Below are positions 20,264 through 31,600 of a DNA stretch of 42,888 bases, in pieces; position 1 is the first letter of the stretch; each line of letters starts with the position of its first letter. Both the position numbers and the translations under genes were made by a program. This stretch comes from Acanthaster planci. Its lineage: Eukaryota > Echinodermata > Asteroidea > Valvatida > Acanthasteridae. A model generated the notes under the pieces. That model was not told the DNA's origin, did not search any database, and saw only the letters and a program-made list of their open reading frames with translations. The stretch lies in assembly GCF_001949145.1 (NCBI RefSeq), contig NW_019091380.1, positions 1,643,023 through 1,685,910 on the forward strand. Direction: 5' to 3'.

Positions 20264-21492
20264 GCCAACTTACAGCACTAGGGTCTGAGTCCCTGACTTG
20301 GATCTGGTTTGGATGATGTTTGGTAAAGCTGTGATTATCGATGAGTCAGTTCCAAGGAATGAGAACCAAGGAAGTCCTGTGTGTTCAGTCTAAATTTATG
20401 TGAATAGAGTAAACTACTCTTGTTATTTAAACTGTAAAAAACAATTCGGATTTGGAAGGTGTACAGTTAACAGTTTTATCACACTACCTGAATTTTTTTT
20501 TTTTACCAAAACGATTGTTTTAATTAGTGGGCATTATTTTTGTTTTTTATGATATTAGTTTCTTATTCAACAGCTGTTGCAGTCACATGAACTTTCTTTA
20601 TTTGGCTGATTTGTATGGTCTGTCCTTTCTTATTTCCTGGATCTTGGAGTGATGATTGTTTGGAAGCATCTTGAAACCAAAACCTTTCGTGTCCCTTCAG
20701 ATAAGCACATTCCTTTTGGACTTAATTTTCCCATGTAAAAAAAAAATCGCTGGAGAATGGTGGAGATTTCCAGCAACTCCAGATAAGATGGGGGGCAGGG
20801 TTTCTCGTCTGAATTTGTCCATTGTAGTGAGGTTTGGCATTATACTGTAATAGGGATCAAACAATGAACTAATGCCTCCATAGTTGTGCTACTGAAGTCC
20901 TGTCATATGACATCACCGTACGAAAGTGTGACCATAAGTGAACTTGGAACAAACGATTGGCCATTTCAGGAACCAGAGGTCCATATTTTCAGACATCACA
21001 TCTTGTGATGAGCTAAACATTAGCCCTTTAATATTAACCCCCGAAATGAAAGTTACTGACACGTAACTTTGAGCTTTTACTCTGAAATTTAAAGTTTGTA
21101 GTGCAAACGCACAGCGTCTGTATACGATTCAGGTGAAAAACGTGTGTGTTAGGCGTCTCTCGTAGCAACCATAACTGAAAGTCACAATGTACATACTATG
21201 TTGTAACTACATTTTGCCTCAGTAGCAGTTCCAGGGAGACACCTTTTTTAGGGAAATATCTTGTCGCTTTTGCCCACCTTTTGCTTTTGTTCTCAACTGG
21301 TTATTGAATAGCTTCCAAGGCAGAAAATATCACTAAGATGTCCCCACTTATATTTTCGGTTTCACCTTCATTTTGGGTATTTGTAAATGACGGCTCGGCC
21401 TCTGAGTCATGTGGTATGATAAAAAAAACACACACTCTACCTCTATTCTGTTGTAATAACCAAGTTCACAGATGATATTCGCGGTAAATAAA
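20264..21492 (+). other. Probable 3' UTR of the SLC5-like gene
   Basis: AT-rich sequence after the stop codon, with an AATAAA polyadenylation signal candidate at 21487-21492. No conserved coding sequence is seen. The true end of the transcript cannot be fixed from sequence. Confidence 0.4.
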
Positions 21493-22925
21493 AAAATTGA
21501 TGGGCAGAAGAGAAAATGGAGTTTTGCTCCTCAGAGTACAGTCAAGCCATAGTTTTTCATGTAAAAGAGCAAAGAAATGTTTCATTGGCGCTTGTAGTTT
21601 TACACCCGTTGGTGGTTGAAATAACAGTCCCTTCTCAGCCCAGAGGCAATAGAAAAGAAGAGCTTAAGTGTTCCCATTTTACGTCTTCGTTAATATAAAT
21701 ACCAGTAATATTGATGAGGGAAGGAGGTTGCCCATGTACTAACACATCTTAAATGTGCACTTAATAGGCCTATGAACTAATAAAAACCAACACTTAGAGA
21801 CAGAAGTGGACTAGCAATCGTTAATGCGTCTGTATGCCTCTCCAGCATGCCTTGATACAGCATGGTCACTTTTATTTGTCTTTACAGACGCGACCAAGAT
21901 AAACCGTCATCTTAAGCAGTGGTAAGAATTCATTTATAGTATTCCATATCACCTTTATCTGCCTGCGCAACGAGTGCGACATTTCTGAATCATTCTCCCT
22001 TTCAAACCACTGTTGGCTACATCCGATCCAGTTTGGGATTCTGGTGTTAAAGTAACATCACTTGCTGGCCAAATTCATCCTTTTCATCTCGAAACCAATG
22101 GAAGACGAAGTTTTAAAGGGTCATTGAACTTTGGAGTTGTGGATTACTTTCGACAGTTGCAGATCGTGCACAGACCGTCCCGAACATTTTCTATTCAACG
22201 GTCAGCGTATTTCACTTTGCGGCATTTGAGATGGTTTTCTGACGAGGGAAACTAATTTGGTACCTGTCGACTGCATATCCGAGAAAACCAAAACTTTCCC
22301 TTTTCCTGTTTCTCTTCAAAGGTCAGAAATTCTGCGGGGAAAATGTTCAATGATGGAGCAATCTCAAGAGTGACTCTTCTGGCTGTTGTATAGTGATGTG
22401 ACACTCAAATTGGTGCGACAAATTTTCTTGAAGCTCGGTTACTCCAGACTGTATTCTCATTTCCTCAAGTAATCCAGAACTGTTGATGATCCAGAACTGT
22501 CTTATAGGTAGCCACATACAGAAACAGTCCTTGTCAAAGTGAATTGCTTTTGGAACAGCTATGTGGTTTTTTAATTCCTACCCTATGTACGGAACAGCCA
22601 TGCTGTATCATCAGACGTTTTCATCCACAATCAAATCATGTGATTTTAATTCAGATGTCTAGCGATACTATTGCTTGTCAAGTGTTACCAGCATATCAAG
22701 TGAGTGCTAAACTCGCCAATTCAGTCATTCAGTTGTTGGTCATTTTTGCGCGAAGTCCAAATGCTCTTTACGCATGACAGTTATTGACCTCATCGGTCAG
22801 TTTCGTCCGCAAACGGAGCGTGGTGACGCCATGTTGTCGGCATGTACAGTATACATGTAGTTCAATCCCTGCGCTCTTGGGGAGTATGAGTTGACTTCAG
22901 TTGAGCGTAGGCCTGCACTTGCCCT
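21493..22925. other. Intergenic spacer
   Basis: Short open frames lack family features. No element with defined ends is recognised. Confidence 0.4.
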
Positions 22926-23442
22926 TGGCCCAATTTCACAGCGCTGCTAAGCACACGATTTTACGCTGACAGAGGCTCCGTGTATTTCATGGAGACCGTG
23001 AGCGGTAAGCGCAGCGAAAGGCACACTTAGGCTTAACTTGGAGAAAAATTTTGCTTAATGCAGTGACATAACCGCAAGCACTGTGGTGTTAAAATCAACA
23101 CTTTTTGGTGTTATCAGATGACCACACCATAGGGTATTGCTTTAACACCGCTAGAGTTACTTTGCACACCTATAAGTGTTAACAGTGCACTGGAGGGTGT
23201 TAAAAGTAACACCAAATAACACCAAAATTTTAACACCAGTGAAAAGTGTTGATGTAGTCCTCTGATAACTCCAGGGGTGTTTAATTTAACACCCTGGTTT
23301 TTGCAGTGAAAAAAAATGGAAATCTCTGTGCGCGCAACCGCGCCAACATTGCCACGAAATAACGCTTAAAGCTACATTTTCTGTCATACCGGTAGTAAGC
23401 ACGACTTCTCTACTGTTAAGCAGCGCCATGAAATTGGGCCCT
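22926..23442. mobile_element. MITE with GGCCCAATTTCA ends, copy 3, interrupted by a second element
   Basis: The left end TTGGCCCAATTTCACAGCGC and the right end (reverse complement AGGGCCCAATTTCATGGCGC) match closely. The halves carry GCTTAA/TAAGC repeats like the copies at 6866 and 12900. The interior is split by a distinct element at 23079-23308; without it the copy would be about 290 bp, near its relatives' size. Confidence 0.72.
23079..23308. mobile_element. CACTG-ended element nested in the MITE
   Basis: The left end CACTGTGGTGTTAAAATCAA and the right end (reverse complement CACTGCAAAAACCAGGGTGT) share CACTG, and both sides carry many GGTGTTA/TAACACC units and a TTATCAGAxGAC block. The 230-bp unit has no coding sequence. 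CACTG ends occur in CMC/Chapaev-type and related non-autonomous elements; no target duplication is clear. Confidence 0.6.
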
Positions 23443-24372
23443 AGGCCATCTATAGCTGATTAACCGTGCCAAACCGATGCTGTCTACGTACGTTATACCT
23501 ATTTCCTCTTGTCTGTAATTGGGTCATGTTTCAGTTTGCTCCAATCGGGACCGCCTTGAGAAGCACCCTGGCACAAGAATTCACAGGTTTAATCCAAACG
23601 AGAATCGCTTATTTCCTTTGTCGTCGTTCACACTGTTACTTGTGACCATAGTCTTGCGACGGTCTCGAGTGCAACACTGTTTATGTTTATCGTTTTCAAC
23701 GGGTTTTGCAGCCCCTTTACCCTTGACATGTTCTTAATCGCTCTTGCGTTGTTCAAATTCGACCATGCTTTGCCTCACATTGCAATGAGCACCGGATGGG
23801 GGGGTGACCTCCATCCCCTGTTGATTGGCGTCTGATACGTGATGACTTTATAACTCGACCATTTAAATTATTTAACATAAAAAGGTAAATTCATGAATCA
23901 TGTCCCCATTATGAGCACCATAGTATTAAGGTTGTGGCTTGCCAGTATTGAAGTTTTAGTAGTATTTATTTTCCAACGTGCACTACGGTAATTTACCTCT
24001 CAACCAATAGTAAGCTTTATAACACCTCACCCGCTGATTCTGTATCTTGATTGGCCGAAAGTGTCCATGTGACGCTTGCTAATTTTACTATTTTTAAACC
24101 ACCGCTTCAAAAAGACTATACCATGCAGCTTCATTCTGAAAAAGAACTATACCCGTAGCAACGAAAGCATAGGCGTGTATTTCGGCTCAAAGCAAACAAC
24201 ATTGGTTAATGAATGTATTCAAACGTTGCTGTTCCGTTTGGAATTCTTGGATTAAATTTGATGAATGTAAATTCCAGTTTGGTGTTTCATTATTGATTTT
24301 TAGCTTAACTTTTGCAGGATCTGTGGGGAGGTGTTATAAAACAAACATTGACTGCTTTATCTCGCGGTACTG
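23443..24372. other. Intergenic spacer
   Basis: No gene or bounded repeat is recognised. Confidence 0.4.
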
Positions 24373-24492
24373 TAAAACTAGCCTCCCGAGGTGATCCATG
24401 GAGCATTCTATTTTCCTTAGGCAAAGCCGAGGGAAAATATAATGCTCTATGGATCACCTTGTTAGTTGGATCACCTCGGGAGGCTAGTTTTA
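24373..24492. repeat. Double-choice hairpin (26-bp outer and about 26-bp inner arms)
   Basis: The outer arms 24373-24398 and 24467-24492 are exact reverse complements around CTAGCCTCCCGAGGTGATCC. A second right arm at 24432-24459 pairs with 24390-24416, including GGTGATCC and GAGCATT, with few mismatches. TGGATCACCT therefore occurs twice on the right, and the left arm can pair with either copy. It is probably a fold-back element. Confidence 0.75.
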
Positions 24493-25125
24493 CTATACCA
24501 CTCGAACCAGTCAATATTTGTATATTATTTGTCAAGCCCGCAGTCACCGCCCACAAATGACCGTCGCCGTTGGTATTAACCATACACAGGGGTGTGAGAG
24601 GTCAGCTTTTTAGCTGATGTTAGTTGTTTTTTTTTTTGTTTTGTTTTTTTGAGAGGTTGACCCTGGATTTGGTTTTTTTTTTAATATATATACCTAGTCT
24701 ATACAAGAGTATTGGAACTTTTAACATTTCAGTTTTTTGCTAGCTGTTTTCAGCTTTGAGGTTAACTGGTCGCTCACACCCCTGCATGCAAGAACATCCT
24801 ATTCCCAATACAATGTACATTGATCGATTGTAAAAAGAGTGCTGAATCTGTCGAAGCGTGTTTCCACGTGCATGTACATTGTCCGTGTGCTTTGGAGAAA
24901 AAAAAAATCAGGAGAGAAAGCAAACGAAATTAATACGCGTAAGGTGTGTTTAGCTTGATCAACGAATTATAAGCAGGGAGTACCTTACATAACTGCGTTC
25001 AGTTATTGCGCCTCTGGCTACAATGGTCTTAATACTAGTAGAAAGATAAATCAAATTTGAATGGGGAAATTTGAATGGGGGAGGGGTGCTGATACCTTAT
25101 GACACTAGAGGGAGATGATCATGAT
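24493..25125. other. Intergenic spacer
   Basis: T-rich runs near 24625-24650 and 24673-24682, and TATATATA near 24685. Nothing else is recognised. Confidence 0.4.
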
Positions 25126-25126
25126 A

Positions 25127-25532
25127 CAGATGTACGAGGGCGAGTCAAAATTAATGCAGTTTGTTTGATTGCACAAAAAAACAAGGCACACGACCAAACA
25201 ACCGTCGCATCCTCCAAAGTTGGCGCCCTCAGACTTCCATCTTTGGTCCAATGAAAGAGGTACTGAGGGGCAATCCGTATGATGGTGATGAATTGAAAAC
25301 GGCTGCAAGGAACTTGCTACATCAACAGCCATCAGAGTTTTACGAAGCTGGGATTCATGCCCTCATCCTAGGGGGAACACTACCCTTGAACGATGTGGTG
25401 ACTATGTTGGGAAGTATTGTGAACCTGTAATGTATAGCTATATTTTGAAGCATGATTATGTTCGATTGCATTCCTTGTGTAGGCCTAATCAAAAATCGCA
25501 TTACTTTTTTGACTCGCTCTCTCGTACATCTG
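25127..25532 (+). mobile_element. Internally deleted mariner/Tc1-type element
   Basis: Terminal inverted repeats CAGATGTACGAGGGCGAGTC (left, from 25127) and CAGATGTACGAGAGAGCGAG (right, reverse complement from 25532) are flanked by TA dinucleotides, the Tc1/mariner target. Between them lies only the C-terminal part of a transposase. The element is about 406 bp against the roughly 1.3 kb of a full mariner. Confidence 0.85.
25212..25429 (+). pseudogene. Mariner transposase C-terminal fragment, frameshifted
   Basis: One frame gives LAPSDFHL, carrying the third catalytic aspartate context (PSD) of DD34D mariner transposases. The next frame continues FGPMKEVLRGN, then QPSEFYEAGIHAL, and stops. 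One frameshift separates the two parts, and the N-terminal DNA-binding domain and first two catalytic aspartates are missing. The fragment cannot be active. Confidence 0.82.
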
Positions 25533-25533
25533 T

Positions 25534-28348
25534 AGTACATAGCGTGGCCACGAAAACTTCGAACGGAAGCAAATACAGTCACTGCTAAAGTAGTACATAC
25601 ACTTGAAACGTACGGAAATTAAAGGGTCAGGCATGGTACGCACTATGAACATCTAAAAAAAGACGTCAGGTGCAGCATCAGTGGATGATCATTGTTAATG
25701 TACTGTGTATATTATGTTAAATGTTCGTAGTGGCGGTCACTATCCTATGCTTGAATAATTTGTTGACATTTGTTGACTCCAAATAGCATGACCCGTACAA
25801 TAAAACAGAAACATAAATTATAAAGGCTCGAGTAAGGTACTGTCAGTGTTCTGATTAATTAACAGCAGACATGAAACGTCAGGAAATAAGACCTAGGCTG
25901 GGTACTATCGCTACGTAATAGGTACGTAGAAACAGAACGTAAAATTATAAAGGTTCACAGGGCTCCGCGAGTATTTTGATTTAATGAGACATATACCTAA
26001 AAAGGCCTTCGGGTACTGGATCTCTCACGCAATGAGAACAAAAGACAAGAAACAAACAAGGTTCAACCAATACCGGGAATACCAGTTACGACGAGAATGT
26101 ACATTGCTTCCACGGAACCCACTAATTCCACTAAAAGGATATGCGCCCGCATCTTTATCATGGTCGATTTTATTACTAAAACGAATTCAACTGTTGGAAA
26201 CTGTTTAATATAGAGTAGATTGACCCGGTACCCGCGAGTATTTAGCAACAACGTTCTGACCCACGTTGTGGTCCTAGGCACTAGACCTTGCTCATTTTAA
26301 AAATTTATGATAATTTACGATAGATGTGATGTTACTGATAACCAGTCATTCATCTTGTTTATTTCAAATTCAATCATTGGATGTAAAGAAATAGAATTTT
26401 AACGATGGTATTGAAAAGAGTTTGTGTTTACTTTTTTGATATGAAAATAGTTGACAAACTGCTTTGAAAAATTTCTACATGAATGTGAGTTGTGTTCCAC
26501 TCGTGCACAGCTAGAATCCTCATTGCAGTGTTTGTTCATGGCTGACGCGAGCAGTCAACAAGCTGAACAATAACAGTGAAGCAGTAGTCGGTCGTGGTGG
26601 GCGGTATCCTTGGTGGAGAATGACAAGCAAAGCTTTTCCTTTGCTGAGACGTGAAAAACCGTCTTATGTCCCGTTGTAGCCCACCGTGCATGCATGTACA
26701 TATTTGTGGATATTCGATTCAAATGTTACAGGGCCCAAGCTAGTTGAGTATCTTCCAAAGGGGTTTAAATCTGCAGAAAAAAGAACACATAACGACTGGA
26801 CGGAATTCGTTTGGAATAGTCTCTGAAGGTTTAAAACACCGGCCCCGAAGGACACATAAGATCATGGAATTGTGTAAAGTTAATATGCTGAAACATTAAA
26901 AGACTTTAGGTCAGTCTGTGAAATGAGATTGTTAAGCTATACTCGTTTTTCAGGTGGAGTTTTGTTTTGATATCCACGGTTAAAATATACTTTAGCCACC
27001 CCTATTGATGATTTACATCTATATTTACATTCAATATTTTAAAGGTTATTACTATGTATAAGAAAGAGAAGCAACTACGACGGGTCTTTTTCTAAATATA
27101 TATAGATATTAATTGAATTGCCGAGAAGTAACGCCAAAAATTATATTTAATATACTTTGCTTTTAATTTGATTGTGTACTACAATGAATGGCGGCATTGT
27201 AATAAATGTTTCCGACTTGATGGATGGAAAGCCGTAGAATTTTCTGTAACTTTCTTATTAGTCGCTCAGTCTCAAAAGCCATAAGTAAGCCACTTACATG
27301 GACGGTATCCTTGCGTTGTTGCGGGCTGAAGGACGATGTAAGTACGATTATAATTTTAACCAATGCACATGACTTCTTGGTCACAGTGTGGAATGAAGAC
27401 GACGAAAAACTATGCGAATACTGTCGCGAAAACACCAAAAGGTGAGCGTTGGGATCTTCAACAGTAGTTGCCGAATCAGAAACGCAAATTTCTGCAAAGG
27501 ACTGGGTGTGTGGGGGGCATGGAGTCAGTCCAAAGACGTGCTGGGCCATGGAAATTTGAGGGGGGGGACTGGCGCACATCATACGACAGATGGGGCGCCG
27601 TTGATGATATAAATGTACACTTTTGATATGTACACTTGCGTCGTATTTATAGCTTTTTGTGTTTTCCTCCCTTGTTTTGGTACTATTGAATACATATACA
27701 TACAAAACTACCCTCAAAATCCGCAACATTTCTTTTCTCATCACGAAAAAGTGGGTGATGATTCAATTGTATATCCCCAGTCACTCGGTCAAAAAGAGGT
27801 GGGGGATTTGTACACCTCCCCCATCCCTCTGCGGTCGTGTACCAAATGGCAATATGATATAATGACTGCACCCTTTTGAGAGCATGGATCGAACTATTAG
27901 TCCAGTTTTTCGTCTCTTGATACTCTTTGCTCTCGAAATTAGATATCATCAGAATCAGCTGTGGGAACCGCGTTTGTTAACTCGTGAAATACGCAAACAG
28001 CGAGCGCAAAATTTAATTCCACGTTTTTCTTTCTCGTAACATGAAGCCAGGCCAATTCAGGCAACGGTAGCCGGCCATTAGCTGAACTCTTCACATCAAC
28101 ACATTTGATCAAACTCCAACTGATAAAAGTATGTGTTCAGGCCTTTCAAAATCATTTATCAAGCCTGATGACAATGGGAGTTACCAATTCTCAGGGTTGA
28201 AGTTCAAAACTACAGTAAAAGGGATCATTAGATAGCAGCACCGTATAGGGGCAGGGTCTGGTTAATCGAGGCCAGTAGTAGTAGATAAAGTAGATTTGAT
28301 TACCTGGCTTGGCTCATCGTTGGGGGGGGTGAATGACAATCTAAGATT
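25534..28348. other. Intergenic spacer upstream of receptor A
   Basis: No coding exon, tRNA or bounded transposon is recognised. A minus-strand frame at 27163-27744 (193 codons) shows no domain and is not called. G-runs occur near 27558-27570 and 28321-28329. Promoter and 5' UTR of receptor A must lie here, but no TATA box is convincing. Confidence 0.4.
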
Positions 28349-28676
28349 ATGAATGATGACTGTCATTTGAACGTCGACGCAATGGCAGAAAGGTTTGGTC
28401 AAGTTGAGTCGGAGAAGCAACCCACCGCGAACAACGACAGGCCCAAAGTCACCTGTCTAGATACGCTGATGGAAACGCTGGTACACTGCGAGTTGCCACG
28501 TCGTATCAGCGGGGAATCCAACCAATCTGCGAGCAACAAGTTCGTGGTGAACTGCACGGGAACGGTGGCGAATTCGAAGCGACGCTGCGTCGTGTGTAAG
28601 GGGCTAGCAACGGGTTATCATTACGGTGTGGCATCGTGTGAAGCCTGTAAGGCGTTTTTCAAAAGATCAGTCCAAA
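28349..28676 (+). CDS. Receptor A exon 1 (residues 1-109)
   Basis: It encodes a 79-residue N-terminal region without recognised motifs, then zinc finger 1 with [18 protein letters not shown]. The donor is CAAA|GTAGGT, phase 1, the same place as the first DBD intron of vertebrate ERR genes. A later GTATTA donor at 28681 would put the next exon out of frame. Confidence 0.9.
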
Positions 28677-31600
28677 GTAGGTATTAAGCAAGTCACACTT
28701 TACATTTTATTTGCTGCTACAAATCTGTTGATTTTATAAACATAATGTGAAGCCCTTCCAGGAAACGTATTACGCTTATTTTCAGTCGGAAAACAGGCAA
28801 AAATTGTTTATATTTCGGTATCAAAAATGTTCTTTTATTTTGTTGTTCGTTGTTATGCTGTTAGTATGCCAGGTACCAAAGTTTTCTCAAGTATATTTCC
28901 CAGATGAGCGAATTTCACGCATGACAAATTGTTCAGAAATCCCAATGGAGTAGCGTTTTCCATAGGTTACATCACAACAAAAGTGCCCTCAATAATTTCC
29001 AATGTTTTAAAATGGGTATACTAATCCAAAAAAGTACATAAAAAAGGAATAGCATACATAAAATGGGACAAAGCGATTTATTTTACTGTATCTCTTCGCT
29101 GTGTGAAAACCATTAGAAATTCCTATGTGTACTGGAGGGAGTGGAAAGCGGCAAGATAAACACGTGTTTACGTCAAATACGCCCCTTCCAGTGATCATGT
29201 TAACAAAAAACCTGTATGCTTGCCAAAATGTCTGAAGCAAGATATGAGACAGAGAGAACCCCCCCACTTTGTGTGGGTCATTGTCTCACTGGAATAGTCT
29301 AGAGTGGGTATAGCGATTGGACGCGTTGGGGGGGGTACCCCTCGGTCTCATTTCTTGCTGGATATAAAAATGTAGAGAAGCTTACCTACTTGTGCTTGGA
29401 GAAGCGACAGTGTGAGGTTTCCCATGGCAACAGGCGAACTTGCCAGGCCTGCAGATACACGAAATGCATCAAAGCGGGCATGCTGGTGGATGGTAAGCAT
29501 TCACATACAAATTTTAAAGAAAATGATGGATTCTCTAAGGTCCGCCATCTTTTGTGTCAGATCGTGTTGGAATCGAGTTGTACCAAAGAAAAATGGAAAA
29601 ATATGAACGTGAATTTTCAAAGCTTTTATTGCATTTCATGAACGCTTCAAGTGGCAAAGGCTGCGCTGTTTTTCCTTCAGCGGAGATCAGCGATGAAGTC
29701 CTAAACGACAATGCTCGTTTCAGGCAAAAGCCCCATATCCAAGATGGCGGATCAGAGCGATTCCGTAGAACAGTAATTCCTGCAGCCGTTAACTTATTTA
29801 TTAGTAAGCAGATCTTTGCTCTGCAACATTTTGAGAACAACACTGTCCTGCCACGTGTGTACATTGTTGCGTTATCTCTTAACATCATGCTACAACTATT
29901 CTTTTTACCGGGAAAATGCTTACATTTCATATTCTACAAACAAAGCTTGTCAAATTTTAGTACTTATGTAACGATGAAAAGTGTAAAATTCAGCTTTTAA
30001 CCTGTTTCAAAGTTCCCTCGAACGTTAAGCAAAATTCGAAGCAATCCTAGACATTGCGTCAAAATTCACTTGTGTGAGCTGTTTCAAATTTGGTGCATTC
30101 GCAGCGAAAAAATGTGTTTACTTGACGTCATAAGTCACGTTTTATTTCTCATTGAGTGTCGGGGCGCATCTAGCTTTCAGGAAACCGGAGGTTGACGGGC
30201 AAAGTGAAGAGATACCCTGCTAAGGGGGACCAAAAACGTCATGCACCGTTCCTAATGATGGATGGCACAATCTTCGTCTAGGATTTTTTTTTTTGGTACT
30301 CAATTTCCCTCATTTGACTGTAGTACTTTCCATTTAGTCTCCGGCTAAACGGGGGGGGGGGGGTTGCAACACCCTCTAGATCCGCCTCTAAGTGTAACCA
30401 TCTTTATTTCACCCTGAGTGAGACCAGCTTGAAGAGCAATTCAGGTGTGGTGCGAAAACGAACATATGCATGGAATTGTGAAGCCAGGTCACATTAAAAA
30501 AAAATTGGACTGCAAAGTCGCAAGTTAAGCACCTGTCAATTCAAGCGAATTTCACCCCAAAATGTTTTGAGACGGTAGCGTCTGATATAATCGCTTCATC
30601 ATAGATGTGCATCAAGCTAAATGCTAAGAGAAATCAATCACCAGTGTACATAATCTCCTCGCTTTAATCCATGTGGTAGGTGTTCGGAAAAACCGGAGTA
30701 AAGGTGGTCGCCAGGAGTACAGGCGCAAACCTGATGAGAAAGACTTCTCACCCTCTACGTCGGGCAAGAAACGAAAATATAAAATTGGTAATTCAAGGTC
30801 AACCATAGAGCTCTTTAAAAACAGAGTGCGCGCTCCGTATTCTACGTGCGCAGTAATCGTGTGCCGACATGGACGCGCAGCCTCCATTGCAATCGTGGAC
30901 AGATGAGCTAAAAAGTGCCCGAAAGTGATATAACTGCGTGCTGCGTTGTTTCGCAGAGACCAGAATGTGCTTCTGTCACATTTGTCAGTACGTATCACAC
31001 GTTACGGGCAATACGAACACGCGCGCTCCTGGCACCGTTGCACCCACAGACATAGATTTATGTCTATGGTTGCACCACAGTGGCAATGGCGGTCGTTGCT
31101 TCAAGTCACGTCACGCGACGACTACGTACTCTAGATTTTATAGAGCTCTGTGAGGCCAATATAACAACAACTGCATACCTCGTAATGCTCACCTTCTGCT
31201 AAGATTGTTTGGTATCAATCTCCTTTAAACTTGAACGCAAAGTGGGGCATCATCTTTCTGGCGGGGGGGGACGGTCGAATCCTGAAGACGCTTTTCAAGC
31301 AGAGGCCGTTGTAATTTTGAAATATTCAACGCAACCAATGAAACAGCTGTTGCCCTTTAAACAATCGCTAAGAGTGTTCTTATTACAGCGACTTTACGAG
31401 ACACCACAGATCGTATGTACCAATGTCAATATTAACGTCAAAATACATACATGGTGCAACTACATATACCTAACTTCTTGTCGCCTTACTATGCAGACTT
31501 TCCAAAATGTATTTGACGTCAATTTTGCGATCGTATAACAGGAGACGATTTTTTTATCTTCGTTATATTTACGATTTTGAGCAAATGGAGTTTTGACGCA

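Noticed and set aside
27163-27744. 193-codon open frame on the minus strand upstream of receptor A
   Set aside because: No motif, no splice-bounded conservation and low-complexity Ser runs; most likely chance.
28677-28686. Alternative donor GTATTA at 28681
   Set aside because: It would shift the second zinc finger out of frame; the phase-1 donor at 28677 keeps all zinc ligands and matches receptor B.
29535-29930. 131-codon minus-strand frame in receptor A intron 2
   Set aside because: Shadow frame without domain; the region only shows a weak 10-bp inverted repeat.
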